Source of the DNA: Ypsolopha sequella
Lineage: Eukaryota > Arthropoda > Insecta > Lepidoptera > Ypsolophidae
Direction of reading: 5' to 3'
Assembly (NCBI GenBank): GCA_934047225.1
Contig: OW204011.1
Location: forward strand, 17,124,339-17,188,338
Length of the DNA: 64,000 nucleotides
Shown here: positions 39,301-43,371 of the stretch, one piece after another
Layout of the letters: each line of letters opens with the position of its first letter
Position numbering within the stretch: the stretch's first letter is position 1
Position numbers and translations under genes: made by a program
Notes under the pieces: generated by a model
Told to the model about the DNA's origin: nothing
Databases searched by the model: none
The model's input: the letters and a program-made list of their open reading frames with translations, nothing else

Positions 39301-42300
39301 GCGCAGCGTCCTTCGTGAGCCCGGCGTGCACCCACACACGCACGTTGGACGAGCCGAGTAGATGGTACAGTGTGCGGTCCACATCTGTGTGTGTTCAAAT
39401 GTAATTAATATCAGGTCTTTATACTTATATGAAATTGCTGTTTTCTGCGGCGAATTTGAAGGAAACTCAATTTTCAGTACTAGCATTTTTGCATTTTTTT
39501 TAGGAATGACTAGTTTATTTATTTATTTCAATAAATTAAAATCAACATTGTCAATCAACAAATCAAATTGTGTAATTTCTTTTGTGTATGAATGAGACAA
39601 CATTCAGCTAAGAGCAATATTAATTTAATTTTTTTAAAGTGTCAGCTGTAAGAAATTATTTACGAATCGTATCATGGAAATGGATGGCATTTAGGACGAA
39701 CTGTTTTTGAAATTTTGATTTTCGTTATCAAACTGACAATAAAAGCAAAATTTAATACGTAGATGTAAAACCTTGAAATCAACTTTCAAACAAAAAACAA
39801 ATAATGAAAATAGCTATTGAATTACAGGAACTACGAACTCATGAAACTGTAAGAAAATTTCGGCAATTTTATATGTAAAGACTTATTGTTATCATCAATT
39901 CTGAAATTTTATTGGTGCATGTTCGTGCGCCCAGATGAAGACGAAGTCAGCCACGCCATCGGTCTTAGGACCAGTGTCACTGGCCAACAATAACACTGCA
40001 TCAGTACTCAGCGCTGCTAACAGCTGCCGCACTTGTCACACGGGAGGCAGAGCACAGGTCAGTTACCATAGACACGCCGCCAGTCTTACCAGCCTCACTC
40101 GGCAACAAGAGCGCTGCATCAGTAGCGTTCCTCAGCTCCAAGTAGCTATCCAGCGCTGCTAACAGCTGCTGCGCTCACAGCAGCGTTGTCACCAGGGAGG
40201 CAGAGCACAGGTCAGTTACCATAGACACGCCGCCAGTCTTACCAGCCTCACTCGGCAACAAGAGCGCTGCATCAGTAGCGTTCCTCAGCTCCAAGTAGCT
40301 ATCCAGCGCTGCTAACAGCTGCTGCGCTCACAGCAGCGTTGTCACGGAGGCAGAGCACAGGTCAGTTACCATAGACACGCCGCCAGTCTTACCAGCCTCA
40401 CTCGGCAACAAGAGCGCTGCATCAGTAGCGTTCCTCAGCTCCAAGTAGCTATCCAGCGCTGCTAACAGCTGCTGCGCTCACAGCAGCGTTGTCACCAGGG
40501 AGGCAGAGCACAGGTCAGTTACCATAGACACGCCGCCAGTCTTACCAGCCTCACTCGGCAACAAGAGCGCTGCATCAGTAGCGTTCCTCAGCTCCAAGTA
40601 GCTATCCAGCGCTGCTAACAGCTGCTGCGCTCACAGCAGCGTTGTCACCAGGGAGGCAGAGCACAGGTCAGTTACCATAGACACGCCGCCAGTCTTACCA
40701 GCCTCACTCGGCAACAAGAGCGCTGCATCAGTAGCGTTCCTCAGCTCCAAGTAGCTATCCAGCGCTGCTAACAGCTGCTGCGCTCACAGCAGCGTTGTCA
40801 CCAGGGAGGCAGAGCACAGGTCAGTTACCATAGACACGCCGCCAGTCTTACCAGCCTCACTCGGCAACAAGAGCGCTGCATCAGTAGCGTTCCTCAGCTC
40901 CAAGTAGCTATCCAGCGCTGCTAACAGCTGCTGCGCTCACAGCAGCGTTGTCACCAGGGAGGCAGAGCACAGGTCATTTACCATAGACACGCCGCCAGTC
41001 TTACCAGCCTCACTCGGCAACAAGAGCGCTGCATCAGTAGCGTTCCTCAGCTCCAAGTAGCTATCCAGCGCTGCTAACAGCTGCTGCGCTCCTAGCAGCG
41101 TTGTCACCAGAGGGACGGAGGTCTGGTCAGCGAGTTCAGCGGCAGACTCCCACGGTGACCACGATAAGTCGATGATCATGGATACGCCGTTGGAGACTGA
41201 TGCGCATACTGACAGAAAGAGATATATTAAAAGAAGGCAGGTACGCTTTGTCTATGACTCCAAATTTCTCCAAAAGAATTTTTCATGGCCCTACCTGAGG
41301 CGTAAAATATTGCGCCAAAAATCAATAAATCCTTAATTGTTCTGTTATTTCCATAATCTTCAATTTAAAAGGGTTCCGTACCACAACATTTTAAAAAAGG
41401 AACCCGCTTATAGTATCACTTTGTTGTCGGTCTGTCAAGACCTCTTTCTCGCTTCGCGAGAAATAAAAAAATAAATAAAAAAGATAACGATAATATTGCC
41501 AAAACAAAATAGAGTAAAAAATTAAAATAAAAAATAAAACGAAGATATTATAATACTAACTTAAATTCTAACAAATTAACCAAGAAGGCAAGTAACTAAC
41601 AAAATGAATTACTTATAAATTAAGTGTTACTTACAGTTGATCATTTTGCAGCGGGCTCTTGTAGGTTATTATTGCATAAAATTAACTTTTAAAAATTTTA
41701 CAAATTATAATCCCAATTTTTTTAAGGTATAATTTAATTTAAGCAAGGTTTACATGGCTAAAAGTAGTTATTCATTTGTTTTAAATTGAAACTAATCAAT
41801 TAATTACGGCGTCATAGTTACGCTGAAAAATCATAATTCTAGCTCAACGCGAAAAATTCTTATACAGGAATAAATCAGAAAACTACCGATATTTAATCAT
41901 TCAAGAAGTAATTAATGAAAAACTTAATAAAAACCTTTGGATACATGGATTTTAATAGATAATAGATAAGTTTATTTAGTTATATATTTTTATTTTGATC
42001 TCCTTATTATTTCCCAATTAGTTTTTGCACCTTCCTTGTTATTTTGTTGCTATCAGCAATAAGTGCCGCTTTTGTACACTAGCTATGTTTAATTTTTGCT
42101 TTTTTTTTGTCTTTATCATTGTATAAATGTGCAGTGTTATAAATATAAAATATAAATAAATATATGTACGGACTTGACTGGTTGACTGGTTTTATTTTAA
42201 ACTAGTGTTTTGAATGGCAACGACTGATATGACCTCACGTAATCTGTCACCGTTACTTACACTTCCTGTAGCTTTCCTCCTCATTCTCTCTATCAAGATG

Positions 42301-42407
42301 GACTATGGAGTCTCTGACTTGCAGTTCAGGACGCATGGTCTCTGACACCTTGAGAGCCCGCCCGATCTGCTGCGACAACTCCGGCTCTTGGACTTCTATG
42401 ATGAACA
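5969..42407 (-). CDS. Ir8a: ionotropic receptor, probable Ir8a co-receptor (17 exons, 5' end missing)
   Basis: Ligand-gated channel subunit of the chemosensory ionotropic receptor family. Ir8a is known as a co-receptor that pairs with tuning IRs (IR64a/IR75 type) in cilia of acid- and amine-sensing olfactory neurons. Seventeen exons were joined by GT-AG sites with matching phase, giving 881 codons and a stop with no internal break. Order: amino-terminal domain (residues about 1-340), S1 with LTMTAEREEVIDFVAPYYEQ (conserved Thr and Arg of the glutamate site), M1 ending DKYSPYSARNN, pore ALTSFTPQGGGEAP, M3 ATFTANLAAFLTVERMQ, S2 with ESSTIHQYF and an Asp in AFIHDSAEI, M4 GGVFIATLFGLGLAMLTL, and a basic tail. 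The pore and S2 sequences differ clearly from Ir25a. Ir93a is the less likely alternative. Only the start codon/signal-peptide exon is missing. Confidence 0.8.
6447..8215 (+). mobile_element. Tc1/mariner-type transposon, internally deleted, in the last Ir8a intron
   Basis: Ends CAGGTTGATAATGA and TCATTATCAACCTG pair over about 35 bp, and both flanks are TATATA, consistent with a TA duplication. Inside is a broken transposase gene (6781-7655). The region 7660-8160 holds no supported frame. Confidence 0.8.
6781..7655 (+). pseudogene. broken mariner-like (DDE) transposase
   Basis: The start MPMYSSREYYEMVRVY lies in one frame. A frameshift near 6825 moves the reading to the frame carrying the helix-turn-helix region (DAAQRFEISQPTVWKLLHYA) and the first catalytic motif RTDESMF. 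After NVWAGIIGDKVL, at about 7420, roughly 90-100 residues are deleted, including the other catalytic acids. The remainder resumes in a shifted frame as FFLWGEIKRRVYSEE and ends near 7655. The family is known from many insects as an IS630/Tc1-like transposase. This copy cannot encode an active enzyme. Confidence 0.85.
8219..8310. repeat. 92-bp imperfect palindrome beside the mariner copy
   Basis: ATGTCGCGTAAATTGTCAGAG on the left pairs with TTTGACAATCTATTTGCGACAT on the right, and the centre GTGAAATTATAATTTCAC is a perfect 18-bp palindrome. It looks like a tiny foldback element or a remnant into which the mariner copy inserted at the edge. Confidence 0.6.
8642..8715 (-). CDS. Ir8a: Ir8a exon 16
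   Basis: 74 nt between acceptor TTTCAG and donor GTGAGT. Encodes YWNESAKQACPDADESEGIT and on to LESL, the link from S2 to M4. Phase fits both neighbours. Confidence 0.9.
8716..9456. other. Ir8a intron, nothing recognised
   Basis: 741-bp intron. No transposon family or coding frame could be supported. Confidence 0.6.
9457..9618 (-). CDS. Ir8a: Ir8a exon 15 (S2)
   Basis: 162 nt from acceptor CACAG to donor GTAAGA. Encodes the end of the ligand-binding S2 lobe, including the conserved cysteine in VTRNCNLTEVGEVF and the family-typical EQPYAIAVQQGS. Confidence 0.92.
9781..10097 (+). repeat. 3' end fragment of a CR1-like retroelement
   Basis: Matches the 3' untranslated part of the copies at 20542-21719 and 26043-26900 (core GGCCGCCTGGATTCGTGCTG, then GCCGGGTCTCCGGTATGGG) and ends in TTTGAAT repeats. 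The 5' part is missing, as expected from target-primed insertion. Confidence 0.75.
10306..10396 (-). CDS. Ir8a: Ir8a exon 14 (S2)
   Basis: 91 nt, acceptor TTTCAG, donor GTAAGT. Encodes DADFAFIHDSAEI, where the Asp stands at the position of the ligand-contacting acid of glutamate receptors. Confidence 0.9.
10798..11214. mobile_element. piggyBac-type MITE, copy of 5495-5888
   Basis: TTAA at both ends with GAGGCTATGCGAATTTT and a right end GCATATCGCC. Internal sequence (for example AAATCTCTAGATATTGTTGA) is nearly identical to the copy next to the receptor stop codon. Confidence 0.7.
11734..12146 (+). pseudogene. C-terminal fragment of an RTE-like non-LTR reverse transcriptase
   Basis: The frame reads MTYGAETWSITKGLIRRLKV and then KLKWQWTGHICR, a stop (TGA 11946-11948), and continues after it with RWTDDLKDVAGGDWMRMTED. 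This is the conserved C-terminus of RTE/BovB-type insect elements. 5' truncated and interrupted, so dead. Confidence 0.8.
12881..12993 (-). CDS. Ir8a: Ir8a exon 13 (S2)
   Basis: 113 nt, acceptor ATTCCAG, donor GTAATG. Encodes VWKEITLNATSDQAQYRVWD and YPIREQYGHILLAINAS, part of the S2 lobe, with an N-glycosylation sequon (NAT). Confidence 0.9.
13140..13574. mobile_element. TTAA MITE related to 4781-5206
   Basis: TTAA at each edge. Internal blocks (AAAAACCGACTTT, TCTCGCACTGAGGAT) parallel those of the copy at 4781-5206, but the terminal repeats are poorly kept. Confidence 0.5.
13716..13837 (-). CDS. Ir8a: Ir8a exon 12 (start of S2)
   Basis: 122 nt, acceptor TGACACAG, donor GTACTT. Encodes TPVSSLEQLARQSRINYTVV and ESSTIHQYFINMKFAEDTLY. 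The SST motif aligns with the serine/threonine that contacts ligand in S2 of glutamate receptors. Confidence 0.92.
13860..14699. other. Ir8a intron, low-complexity and minor repeats
   Basis: Contains TTTATTTATT runs at 13861-13885, a GAAA microsatellite at 14046-14066 and AT-rich sequence. No gene is seen. The frame 13932-14165 (minus) is hydrophobic low-complexity sequence. Confidence 0.5.
14700..15513 (+). mobile_element. 5'-truncated CR1/jockey-like retroelement
   Basis: The frame 14716-15114 (IERAQRAVLKVMTFKPFLYP, then FFGVLGPYLYNRL, then LECKKGM) is the C-terminus of a non-LTR reverse transcriptase. It is followed by a 390-bp 3' UTR, a T-run at 15149-15162, and a tail of TTTGTA units ending near 15513. 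Only the last part of the element was inserted. Confidence 0.8.
15514..15889. other. Ir8a intron, nothing recognised
   Basis: AT-rich intronic sequence without supported features. Confidence 0.5.
15890..16073 (-). CDS. Ir8a: Ir8a exon 11 (pore and M3)
   Basis: 184 nt, acceptor AATCCAG, donor GTACGT. Encodes the pore loop ALTSFTPQGGGEAPKALSGR, the second/third membrane segments and the gate motif ATFTANLAAFLTVERMQ, equivalent to SYTANLAAF of glutamate receptors. This exon gives the strongest family assignment. Confidence 0.95.
16155..17942. mobile_element. 1.8-kb element with ~110-bp inverted ends in an Ir8a intron
   Basis: The left end (CCACAAAACATTTGCATATG, then TTGTTACACCCAACCGGTTT) is mirrored at about 17840-17940. 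The interior has a minus-strand frame of 91 residues (16652-16927, with the stretch LNFSIKLHGNDTPSAAPFKV) that I cannot identify. No transposase motif is visible, and the target duplication is unclear. Confidence 0.6.
18126..18160 (-). repeat. partial duplicate of Ir8a exon 10
   Basis: About 33 bp (CACTTCTATACGGAGCACTG, then TCATGAACTTGG on the plus strand) repeat, with about five mismatches, the segment at 18305-18340 inside exon 10. It lies downstream of the exon-10 donor and is not expected to be translated. Confidence 0.6.
18199..18376 (-). CDS. Ir8a: Ir8a exon 10 (M1)
   Basis: 178 nt, acceptor TTCCAG, donor GTGAGT. Encodes VIRKPTRKTSLFKFMTVLRT, then membrane segment M1 (EVWLSIVAALVLTGFMIWLL) and DKYSPYSARNNPDAYPYPC. 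Phase agrees with exons 9 and 11. Confidence 0.94.
18377..19079. other. Ir8a intron, nothing recognised
   Basis: No supported coding or repeat feature. Weak inverted similarity near 18770-18870 was not strong enough to call. Confidence 0.45.
19080..19290 (-). repeat. tRNA-derived SINE-like fragment
   Basis: Read on the minus strand it contains GGTGGTAGAGCTGG (box-A-like) and CAGGTTCGATCTCCGGTC (box B GGTTCGATCTCC), the RNA polymerase III promoter boxes of tRNA-derived SINEs. The body that follows is AT-rich. Confidence 0.55.
19437..20541. other. Ir8a intron, AT-rich with a GAAA microsatellite
   Basis: A GAAAGAAAGAAAGAAAGAAA run at 19439-19461 followed by AT-rich sequence that may be the antisense 3' part of another retroelement. 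Nothing else can be supported. Confidence 0.4.
20542..21719 (-). mobile_element. 5'-truncated CR1-like retroelement abutting a splice donor
   Basis: On the minus strand the frame 21719-21193 encodes the C-terminus of a non-LTR reverse transcriptase (YFHSIMSYGMLLWGRAADTD, KRAIRAIYNMKHRDSL, FVGHGIRFYNKLPKEV), then a 650-bp 3' UTR and a TTTGAAT tail. The truncated 5' end begins within a few bases of the exon-9 donor (GTAAGAGGCAG). The Met-initiated frame that starts at 21792 is a fusion of exon 9 with this element across the splice site and is not a real protein. Confidence 0.82.
21723..21822 (-). CDS. Ir8a: Ir8a exon 9 (S1, ligand-binding Arg)
   Basis: 100 nt, acceptor TTTTAG, donor GTAAGA. 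Encodes ETELAVGALTMTAEREEVID and FVAPYYEQTGILI. The Thr and Arg of LTMTAERE align with the residues that bind the ligand carboxylate in glutamate receptors. Confidence 0.94.
21985..22120. repeat. short RTE-type retroelement remnant
   Basis: The stretch CACCAACCCGCCTGCCCAGC and neighbouring sequence recur inverted at 59240-59290. This motif belongs to the 3' part of RTE-like elements that are common in moth genomes. Non-coding fragment. Confidence 0.5.
22187..22291 (-). CDS. Ir8a: Ir8a exon 8 (S1)
   Basis: 105 nt (35 codons), acceptor TTTTTTCAG, donor GTGCGT. Encodes VMAFDYEIVTPKVGTFGRKL and PNGTWDGVVGDLMKG, the S1 core that precedes the ligand-contact exon. The GTGCGT donor is weaker than the others. 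Confidence 0.92.
22292..23130. other. Ir8a intron, nothing recognised
   Basis: AT-rich intronic sequence without a supported feature. Confidence 0.45.
23132..23397. repeat. foldback pair of tRNA-derived SINE heads
   Basis: The outer arms (AAATTAACATTATATCATTG ... CAATGATATAATGTTAATTT) pair, and pairing continues through AGAAAGAAAAGTAAATCTGG and the sequence CTCTCGCTTACC. The left arm carries a good box B on the minus strand (GGTTCGAATCC). The right arm contains a tRNA-like sequence (23287-23348). It looks like two SINE copies head-to-head or one foldback element. Confidence 0.65.
23287..23348 (+). repeat. tRNA-like sequence (SINE head, not a functional tRNA)
   Basis: TCTGGATAGCTCAGTTGGTA has a perfect box A (TAGCTCAGTTGG). 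The end GTCCAGA can pair with the start. Box B reads GGTTCGTCC, missing two bases, and the anticodon loop lacks U33, so it is a degenerate tRNA-derived sequence. Confidence 0.6.
23551..23634 (-). repeat. tip fragment of the foldback repeat family, beside the exon-7 donor
   Basis: Reverse complement of 25605-25675 (core AAATCGTCCTCGTAATTTAT). It ends about 12 bp from the exon-7 splice donor at 23646. Confidence 0.65.
23647..23763 (-). CDS. Ir8a: Ir8a exon 7 (S1 start)
   Basis: 117 nt (39 codons), acceptor ATTCCAG, donor GTAAGA. Encodes AVPWTMPKLDPESGQPMVTE and DGQPVYEGYCIDLIEKLSQ. The stretch between PW and GYCIDL is longer than in ordinary iGluRs, as expected for the extra loop described in IR co-receptors. 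Confidence 0.94.
23776..23887 (-). pseudogene. decayed tandem duplicate of Ir8a exon 7
   Basis: Immediately upstream of exon 7, preceded by its own acceptor-like TTTTTCAG, the sequence reads SVPWAMPKLNLDNRQSMVTD and QPVYEGYCIDLI. It lacks the last codons and the splice donor and runs directly into the exon-7 acceptor region. If included in mRNA it would shift the frame and meet a stop, so it is a pseudo-exon. Confidence 0.85.
24100..24171. mobile_element. hAT-like terminal fragment
   Basis: On the minus strand this starts CAGGGGTCTCCAAAC and continues TATGGCCCGCGGGCC, a well-known type of hAT transposon end. The opposite end was not found, so boundaries are partial. Confidence 0.5.
24481..24718. 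repeat. foldback repeat, 29-bp arms
   Basis: AATTTGTGGATATATTAATA at the left is repeated inverted at 24692-24718. The centre holds CACGTGTTTCGCCTCTAAAC and GAGGCATCCTCGGGATGTGT, a motif seen in lepidopteran DNA transposons. Non-coding. Confidence 0.6.
24954..25600. repeat. ~320-bp-arm near-perfect palindrome
   Basis: Left arm about 24954-25268 and right arm about 25286-25600 are reverse complements at roughly 90 per cent or better, with a loop under 20 bp. Single arms of the same repeat occur at 2640-2990 and 54905-55122. The frame 25288-25599 in the right arm is a by-product of the repeat. Confidence 0.8.
25772..25931 (-). CDS. Ir8a: Ir8a exon 6
   Basis: Donor CCT|GTAAGT is clear. The start is less certain: an acceptor TTATCCAG at 25932 fits the phase of exon 5 exactly, giving 160 nt. 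An acceptor after the pyrimidine tract at 25880 would give phase 0 and disagree with exon 5. Encodes SVASWSSDEELKLLPGVTLE and PLRMFFRIGTTP, the link from the amino-terminal domain into S1. Confidence 0.75.
26043..26900 (-). mobile_element. shorter CR1-like copy, sister of 20542-21719
   Basis: Carries the last 65 codons of the reverse transcriptase (STSFVGHGIRFYNKLPKEVL, then INEYLDDGEAWCYSD) plus the same 3' UTR and tail. The 5' truncation point differs from the sister copy, so the two arose by separate insertions. Confidence 0.8.
26901..28077. other. Ir8a intron, nothing recognised
   Basis: AT-rich. The motif ACCCGGCGAACTTCGTTCCGCC near 28029-28050 (minus strand) probably belongs to the 3' end of the retroelement fragment that follows. 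Confidence 0.4.
28078..28458 (-). pseudogene. C-terminal fragment of a non-LTR retroelement protein
   Basis: The frame contains DCIFASWGVETLGPWGPDAK, then LAQRISLAFQRGNATSLLGT, a C-terminal block found in reverse transcriptases of L2/Tx1-like elements and in related uncharacterised proteins. Everything upstream is absent. Confidence 0.6.
28676..29343. mobile_element. MITE with ~200-bp inverted repeats
   Basis: Ends CAGGTTGTAATCGTTAAGTG and its complement CACTTAACGATTACACCCTG, flanked by TA. The arms (28676-28872 and 29141-29343) are close reverse complements and the 270-bp centre is AT-rich without a frame. Confidence 0.78.
29383..29591 (-). CDS. Ir8a: Ir8a exon 5 (amino-terminal domain)
   Basis: 209 nt, acceptor TTCTTTCAG, donor AAG|GTTTGT (weak). 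Encodes RSQHILIALLSYIADTYIKL, ENELPTLTSRVDCDSPQSSD and DSLFYWDEG. Cysteine in DCD is a candidate disulphide partner. Confidence 0.88.
29695..30447. mobile_element. 0.75-kb element with inverted ends and internal copies of the end motif
   Basis: GAATAGTGTGCCCGAACAAC at the left pairs with its complement near 30420-30447. The motif GAACAACGCTGTATG recurs at about 29708, 29752, 29852 and 30063, like subterminal transposase-binding repeats. The internal frame 29746-30060 (NGGRWECRFDGAVSKKLNKV, FIYKNGKILKGKG) is unrecognised. Confidence 0.55.
31059..31582 (-). repeat. BEL-1 3' LTR
   Basis: 524 bp, bounded TG...CA, followed internally (sense strand) by the polypurine-like stretch. The right copy 37491-38014 has the same length and no difference noticed by eye. 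Confidence 0.92.
31822..37146 (-). CDS. BEL-1 Gag-Pol polyprotein, intact
   Basis: 1774 codons, no internal stop. Domain order: DUF1759 gag-like region (about residues 125-300), cysteine/histidine-rich zinc knuckles (about 336-410), retropepsin-like DUF1758 protease with ADSAS in place of D-S/T-G (Asp 513), reverse transcriptase with YMDD at 928, RNase H-like fold (FGDASMKAYGCVIYLH), zinc-binding integrase N-terminus (HRSNCHTGSH), integrase core with Asp in SDNGTNF (residue 1546) and the GGIWEGNIKS glutamate, and a C-terminal DUF5641. The length is normal for a BEL/Pao element. An intact frame plus near-identical LTRs suggests it could recently have been mobile. Confidence 0.95.
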   Translation of the reverse strand: MAPTTDKPDAKLRMLIAKKEAIFSLINTLYNTAKKLVPSEIDTRSKQEFLAASSNIDNLYNQFNDLCDQHNAFLLEQDPECALNFNNWNAFETLFSFIQHARSSLLESRRLTQNKASNNCTVGLEPLKLVGFSGHPESWPLFHQCFKTNVHENKQLTDAQRVQYLVGKLSGTALNVFAGIVPNEANYATIWNALVTKYQDKRALGSMYLNNILDIKPVSDSPDQLSNFIERIHSSWAALKQLEIKDLNDFIFTHLALKKFDSILVEKFEASNQSEIPSSEELVSFVRHRIKILERTAPTVRSTSNQSQGSNSQARSRNYTPKLSHTFAITETEVFKPACVFCNNLHHTHLYECAAFKKLSVKERFNYIKDKKMCINCFSAKHTTFNCGSTNTCKHCHRKHHSLLHFNNQTQHFNNEMRSENKDSNRTTAATAAVGHSLASTSERQHLCMHTGIGTHTPKFVDTASCSNSLTASCSNPLTLHSRNQLDKTIILPTAQVYVTNNEKPVIIRCLADSASQNNIISLACCNKLKLEIHPLINSSLKTVSNISTPIKGYVMITIQSRFSDSQYNLTMLVVDHITDQLPTRVVCAPVIDYFKNLPLADEGWSSPGDIDVILGAQMFAFILLGGKVIPPSPAPSADTLNTPYALETTLGYIVMGEIPQINSKDIVWSFGPLTDEINKNIEKFWELEEVSALNFVSPEDNDCEQLYASTVTRSSCGRYTVSLPFSGDPKSLGHSFTYAQRRFTALERKFNALPALRQAYNDVIADYIEKGYLTEIPHSPTSINEGNFIPHHAVVRPDKATTKTRICLDASAKTDTGVSLNQLLHTGPNLQADLFALLLKFRYFKIAMTADVQQMYLRIFLSENDRKYQKILYRFNETERTRIFQFNSVAFGLRSSPFLAMRTIRQLAEDERERFPAAARVATQELYMDDLTMSVQSTEEAVNLADDLIKLFKAGGFNLVKWASNSPELLAHLPDSHRASVEFTNDTDTLKVLGLKWLPITDTLSFTISTPSVANTKRAILSTIARLFDLLGLVAPVILYAKLLLQDLWLAKVEWDQEPPETVTERFVEFKKELPLLSYLRIPRHLGIAAGCVVHLLAFGDASMKAYGCVIYLHVTHPNRDISVQLVGSKSKVAPLKVITLAKLELCAAVLLAKLVKQVHIAFNENYPIKDIYAFSDSMIALSWIHSSPHRWQIFVANRVSKIQEILAPDRFFHIDGVENPSDAVSRGLLPSQLIDHPIWWQGPPWARLPIAEWPIVPFESSRAEGTIPEIKTSVTLTVVTNDDNTSPLLELALRVSTWKKLLRIIVYILRFIHKIPRSPSIQVSDIETAEIAIFRALQNKYFADEIKNIKKGGLPSPSLRKLNPFVDKNGLLRVGGRLTNADIPYENRHPVLLPRRDHVVDILIDDYHRSNCHTGSHLLMSLLRQRYWIISARNIIRKRIRQCNFCFKCAPSHPSPMMASLPPARVQEAKAFTHTGIDYAGPINITLTRKRGVKSQKAYICLFVCLTTKAIHIEIASDLTSETFLDALKRFLSRRGPVACIYSDNGTNFIGAKRHLNELYTFLSSKDMSTAFQAELNNHKITWRNIPSRAAHHGGIWEGNIKSIKTHLHRCIGQQLLCYEELLTVLVQIECLLNSRPLCLLSDQPHTILTPAHFLNTTPLQSLPAYELDDSVGLYNRKKLLDSLVQSYWKRWHVDYLHTLQLRQKWNTPDVPIEPGTLVLIHQDNTPPLRWPTGVIDQVYPGKDGIARVALVRTTTGTFKRPVVKLCPLPSQ
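37491..38014 (-). repeat. BEL-1 5' LTR
   Basis: 524-bp copy that is upstream on the minus strand. The 344 bp between it and the polyprotein start (37147-37490) is the leader. Confidence 0.92.
38420..38599 (-). CDS. Ir8a: Ir8a exon 4 (amino-terminal domain)
   Basis: 180 nt (60 codons), acceptor CTCCCTAG, donor CAG|GTGGGT. Encodes REYRWNLVLTDYSASSLDLN, MALPTMILSSDVVECCKLLG and a cysteine-rich QPDDCSCPTEVQ. Phase 0 on both sides. Confidence 0.92.
38600..39217. repeat. Ir8a intron with a fragment of a common lepidopteran repeat
   Basis: At 39107-39185 the sequence TGTTCCGTACCCGAAG ... GTCCGTCTGTCCGTCGGTCT matches the family seen at 41370, 42900-43320, 53360 and 55508. The rest of the intron shows nothing. 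Confidence 0.6.
39218..39384 (-). CDS. Ir8a: Ir8a exon 3 (amino-terminal domain)
   Basis: 167 nt, acceptor ACACACAG, donor GTCAGT. Completes an Asp codon split with exon 2 and encodes VDRTLYHLLGSSNVRVWVHA and MRPEPGFYVIVGDNTFVTDT. Confidence 0.92.
39935..41129 (-). repeat. 153-bp tandem array built from the 3' end of Ir8a exon 2
   Basis: Seven clear units with spacing 153, 150, 153, 153, 153, 153, 153 bp (marker AGTTACCATAG at 40061, 40214, 40364, 40517, 40670, 40823, 40976 with one variant) join onto the true exon end. Each holds the last codons of exon 2 (QQLLAALDSYLELRNATDAA), its splice donor (GCTG|GTAAGA) and the start of the intron. A further diverged unit lies at 39935-40040, where the donor is mutated. 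All units except the genuine exon carry TGA in the exon frame, just before AQQLL. The array occupies the 5' part of intron 2. Confidence 0.9.
41005..41208 (-). CDS. Ir8a: Ir8a exon 2 (amino-terminal domain)
   Basis: 204 nt, acceptor TTCTGTCAG, donor GTAAGA. Encodes LCASVSNGVSMIIDLSWSPW and TTLLGAQQLLAALDSYLELR. Its 3' part is the source of the adjoining 153-bp array, so the choice of donor was decided by phase with exon 3 and by the stop codons in the array copies. Confidence 0.9.
41209..42260. other. Ir8a intron, AT-rich with a repeat fragment
   Basis: Contains a fragment of the common repeat at about 41368-41440 (GGGTTCCGTACCACAAC ... TGTTGTCGGTCTGTC). Otherwise no supported feature. Confidence 0.5.
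42261..42407 (-). CDS. Ir8a: Ir8a exon 1 of those visible (amino-terminal domain)
   Basis: 147 nt, acceptor TTTGCAG, donor GTAAGT. Encodes VFIIEVQEPELSQQIGRALK and SETMRPELQVRDSIVHLDRE. The first base of its first codon comes from an upstream exon that I could not locate. That exon should hold the start codon and signal peptide, and may lie beyond the BEL-2 insertion. Confidence 0.88.
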
Positions 42408-42546
42408 CTGCAAAGAGATGAAATAAGTAGAGTAGCCCATCGCTTTCCAGACACAATCCCAGACACAAAATCGATTGTGTCTGGAAAAGATGGAGTACTC
42501 TGCAGCTACTCTGCTGGAAAAGCAAAAAAGAATCTCTAGTATGATT

Positions 42547-43330
42547 AGTAAAAAAACCAGCCAAGTGCGAGTCAGACTCGCGTACCTAGGATATTGTGGA
42601 TGATAAATTTAATGTTGACATTTTTTTTTCGTGAATTTCTTAACTGCTTTATTTTTCCTGAAATTTTTACGTAAACACATATTACCATGATTTTTTTCAT
42701 ATTTTTTGGTCCACCAGTTTTAGAGATAAGGGGGGGGACATAATTTTTTTTATGGTTTTTCAAGGGTTTCTCGAAATAGATTCAATTAAATATAGCCAAA
42801 CTATATATTTTTACAATCCGCTTTTTAATACCTACAATTTGATACCCATATTGTATTTTTATAAAGTATTTTTTTCATTTACTTTGCTTCTTTTTTAGGG
42901 GTCCGTACCCAAAGGGTAACCAACGGGACCCTATTACTAAGACTCCGCTGTCCGTCTGTCACCAGGCTGTATCTCATGAACCGTGATAGTTAGTCAGTTG
43001 AAATTTTCACAGATGATGTATTTCTGTTGCCGCTATAACAAAAAATACTAAAAAACAGAATAAAATAAATATTTAAGGGGGCTCCTATACAATAGACATG
43101 TTTATTTTTCTCACTTTTGTTTTGGAAACATTTTGAACAATTTCAAATTCTTCATATTTTTTTTTACACCGTGATATGTGGACAAATTATGGCTATTTTC
43201 GTGCCAAATTTCATGTCTTTGTCTTTAACGGTGCTAAAGTAATGAGGCTGTGACATACGAACGGACGGACGGACAACGGAGTCTCACCATAAAGGTTCCT
43301 TTGTACCTTTTAGGTACAGAACCCTAAAAA
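42547..43330 (+). repeat. common lepidopteran-type dispersed repeat
   Basis: Begins AAAACCAGCCAAGTGCGAGT and CAGACTCGCG, continues through GGTCCACCAGTTTTAGAGAT and ends near GTACCTTTTAGGTACAGAAC. An inverted partial copy lies at 51330-51640. Non-coding. BEL-2 sits immediately to its right. Confidence 0.65.
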
Positions 43331-43371
43331 TACGAAAATTGTTTAATACCTCTTAAGTATAAAAAGGGTGC

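Noticed and set aside
39935..41129. CRISPR-like array
   Set aside because: The units are contiguous 153-bp copies of an exon end without spacers, in a eukaryotic intron.
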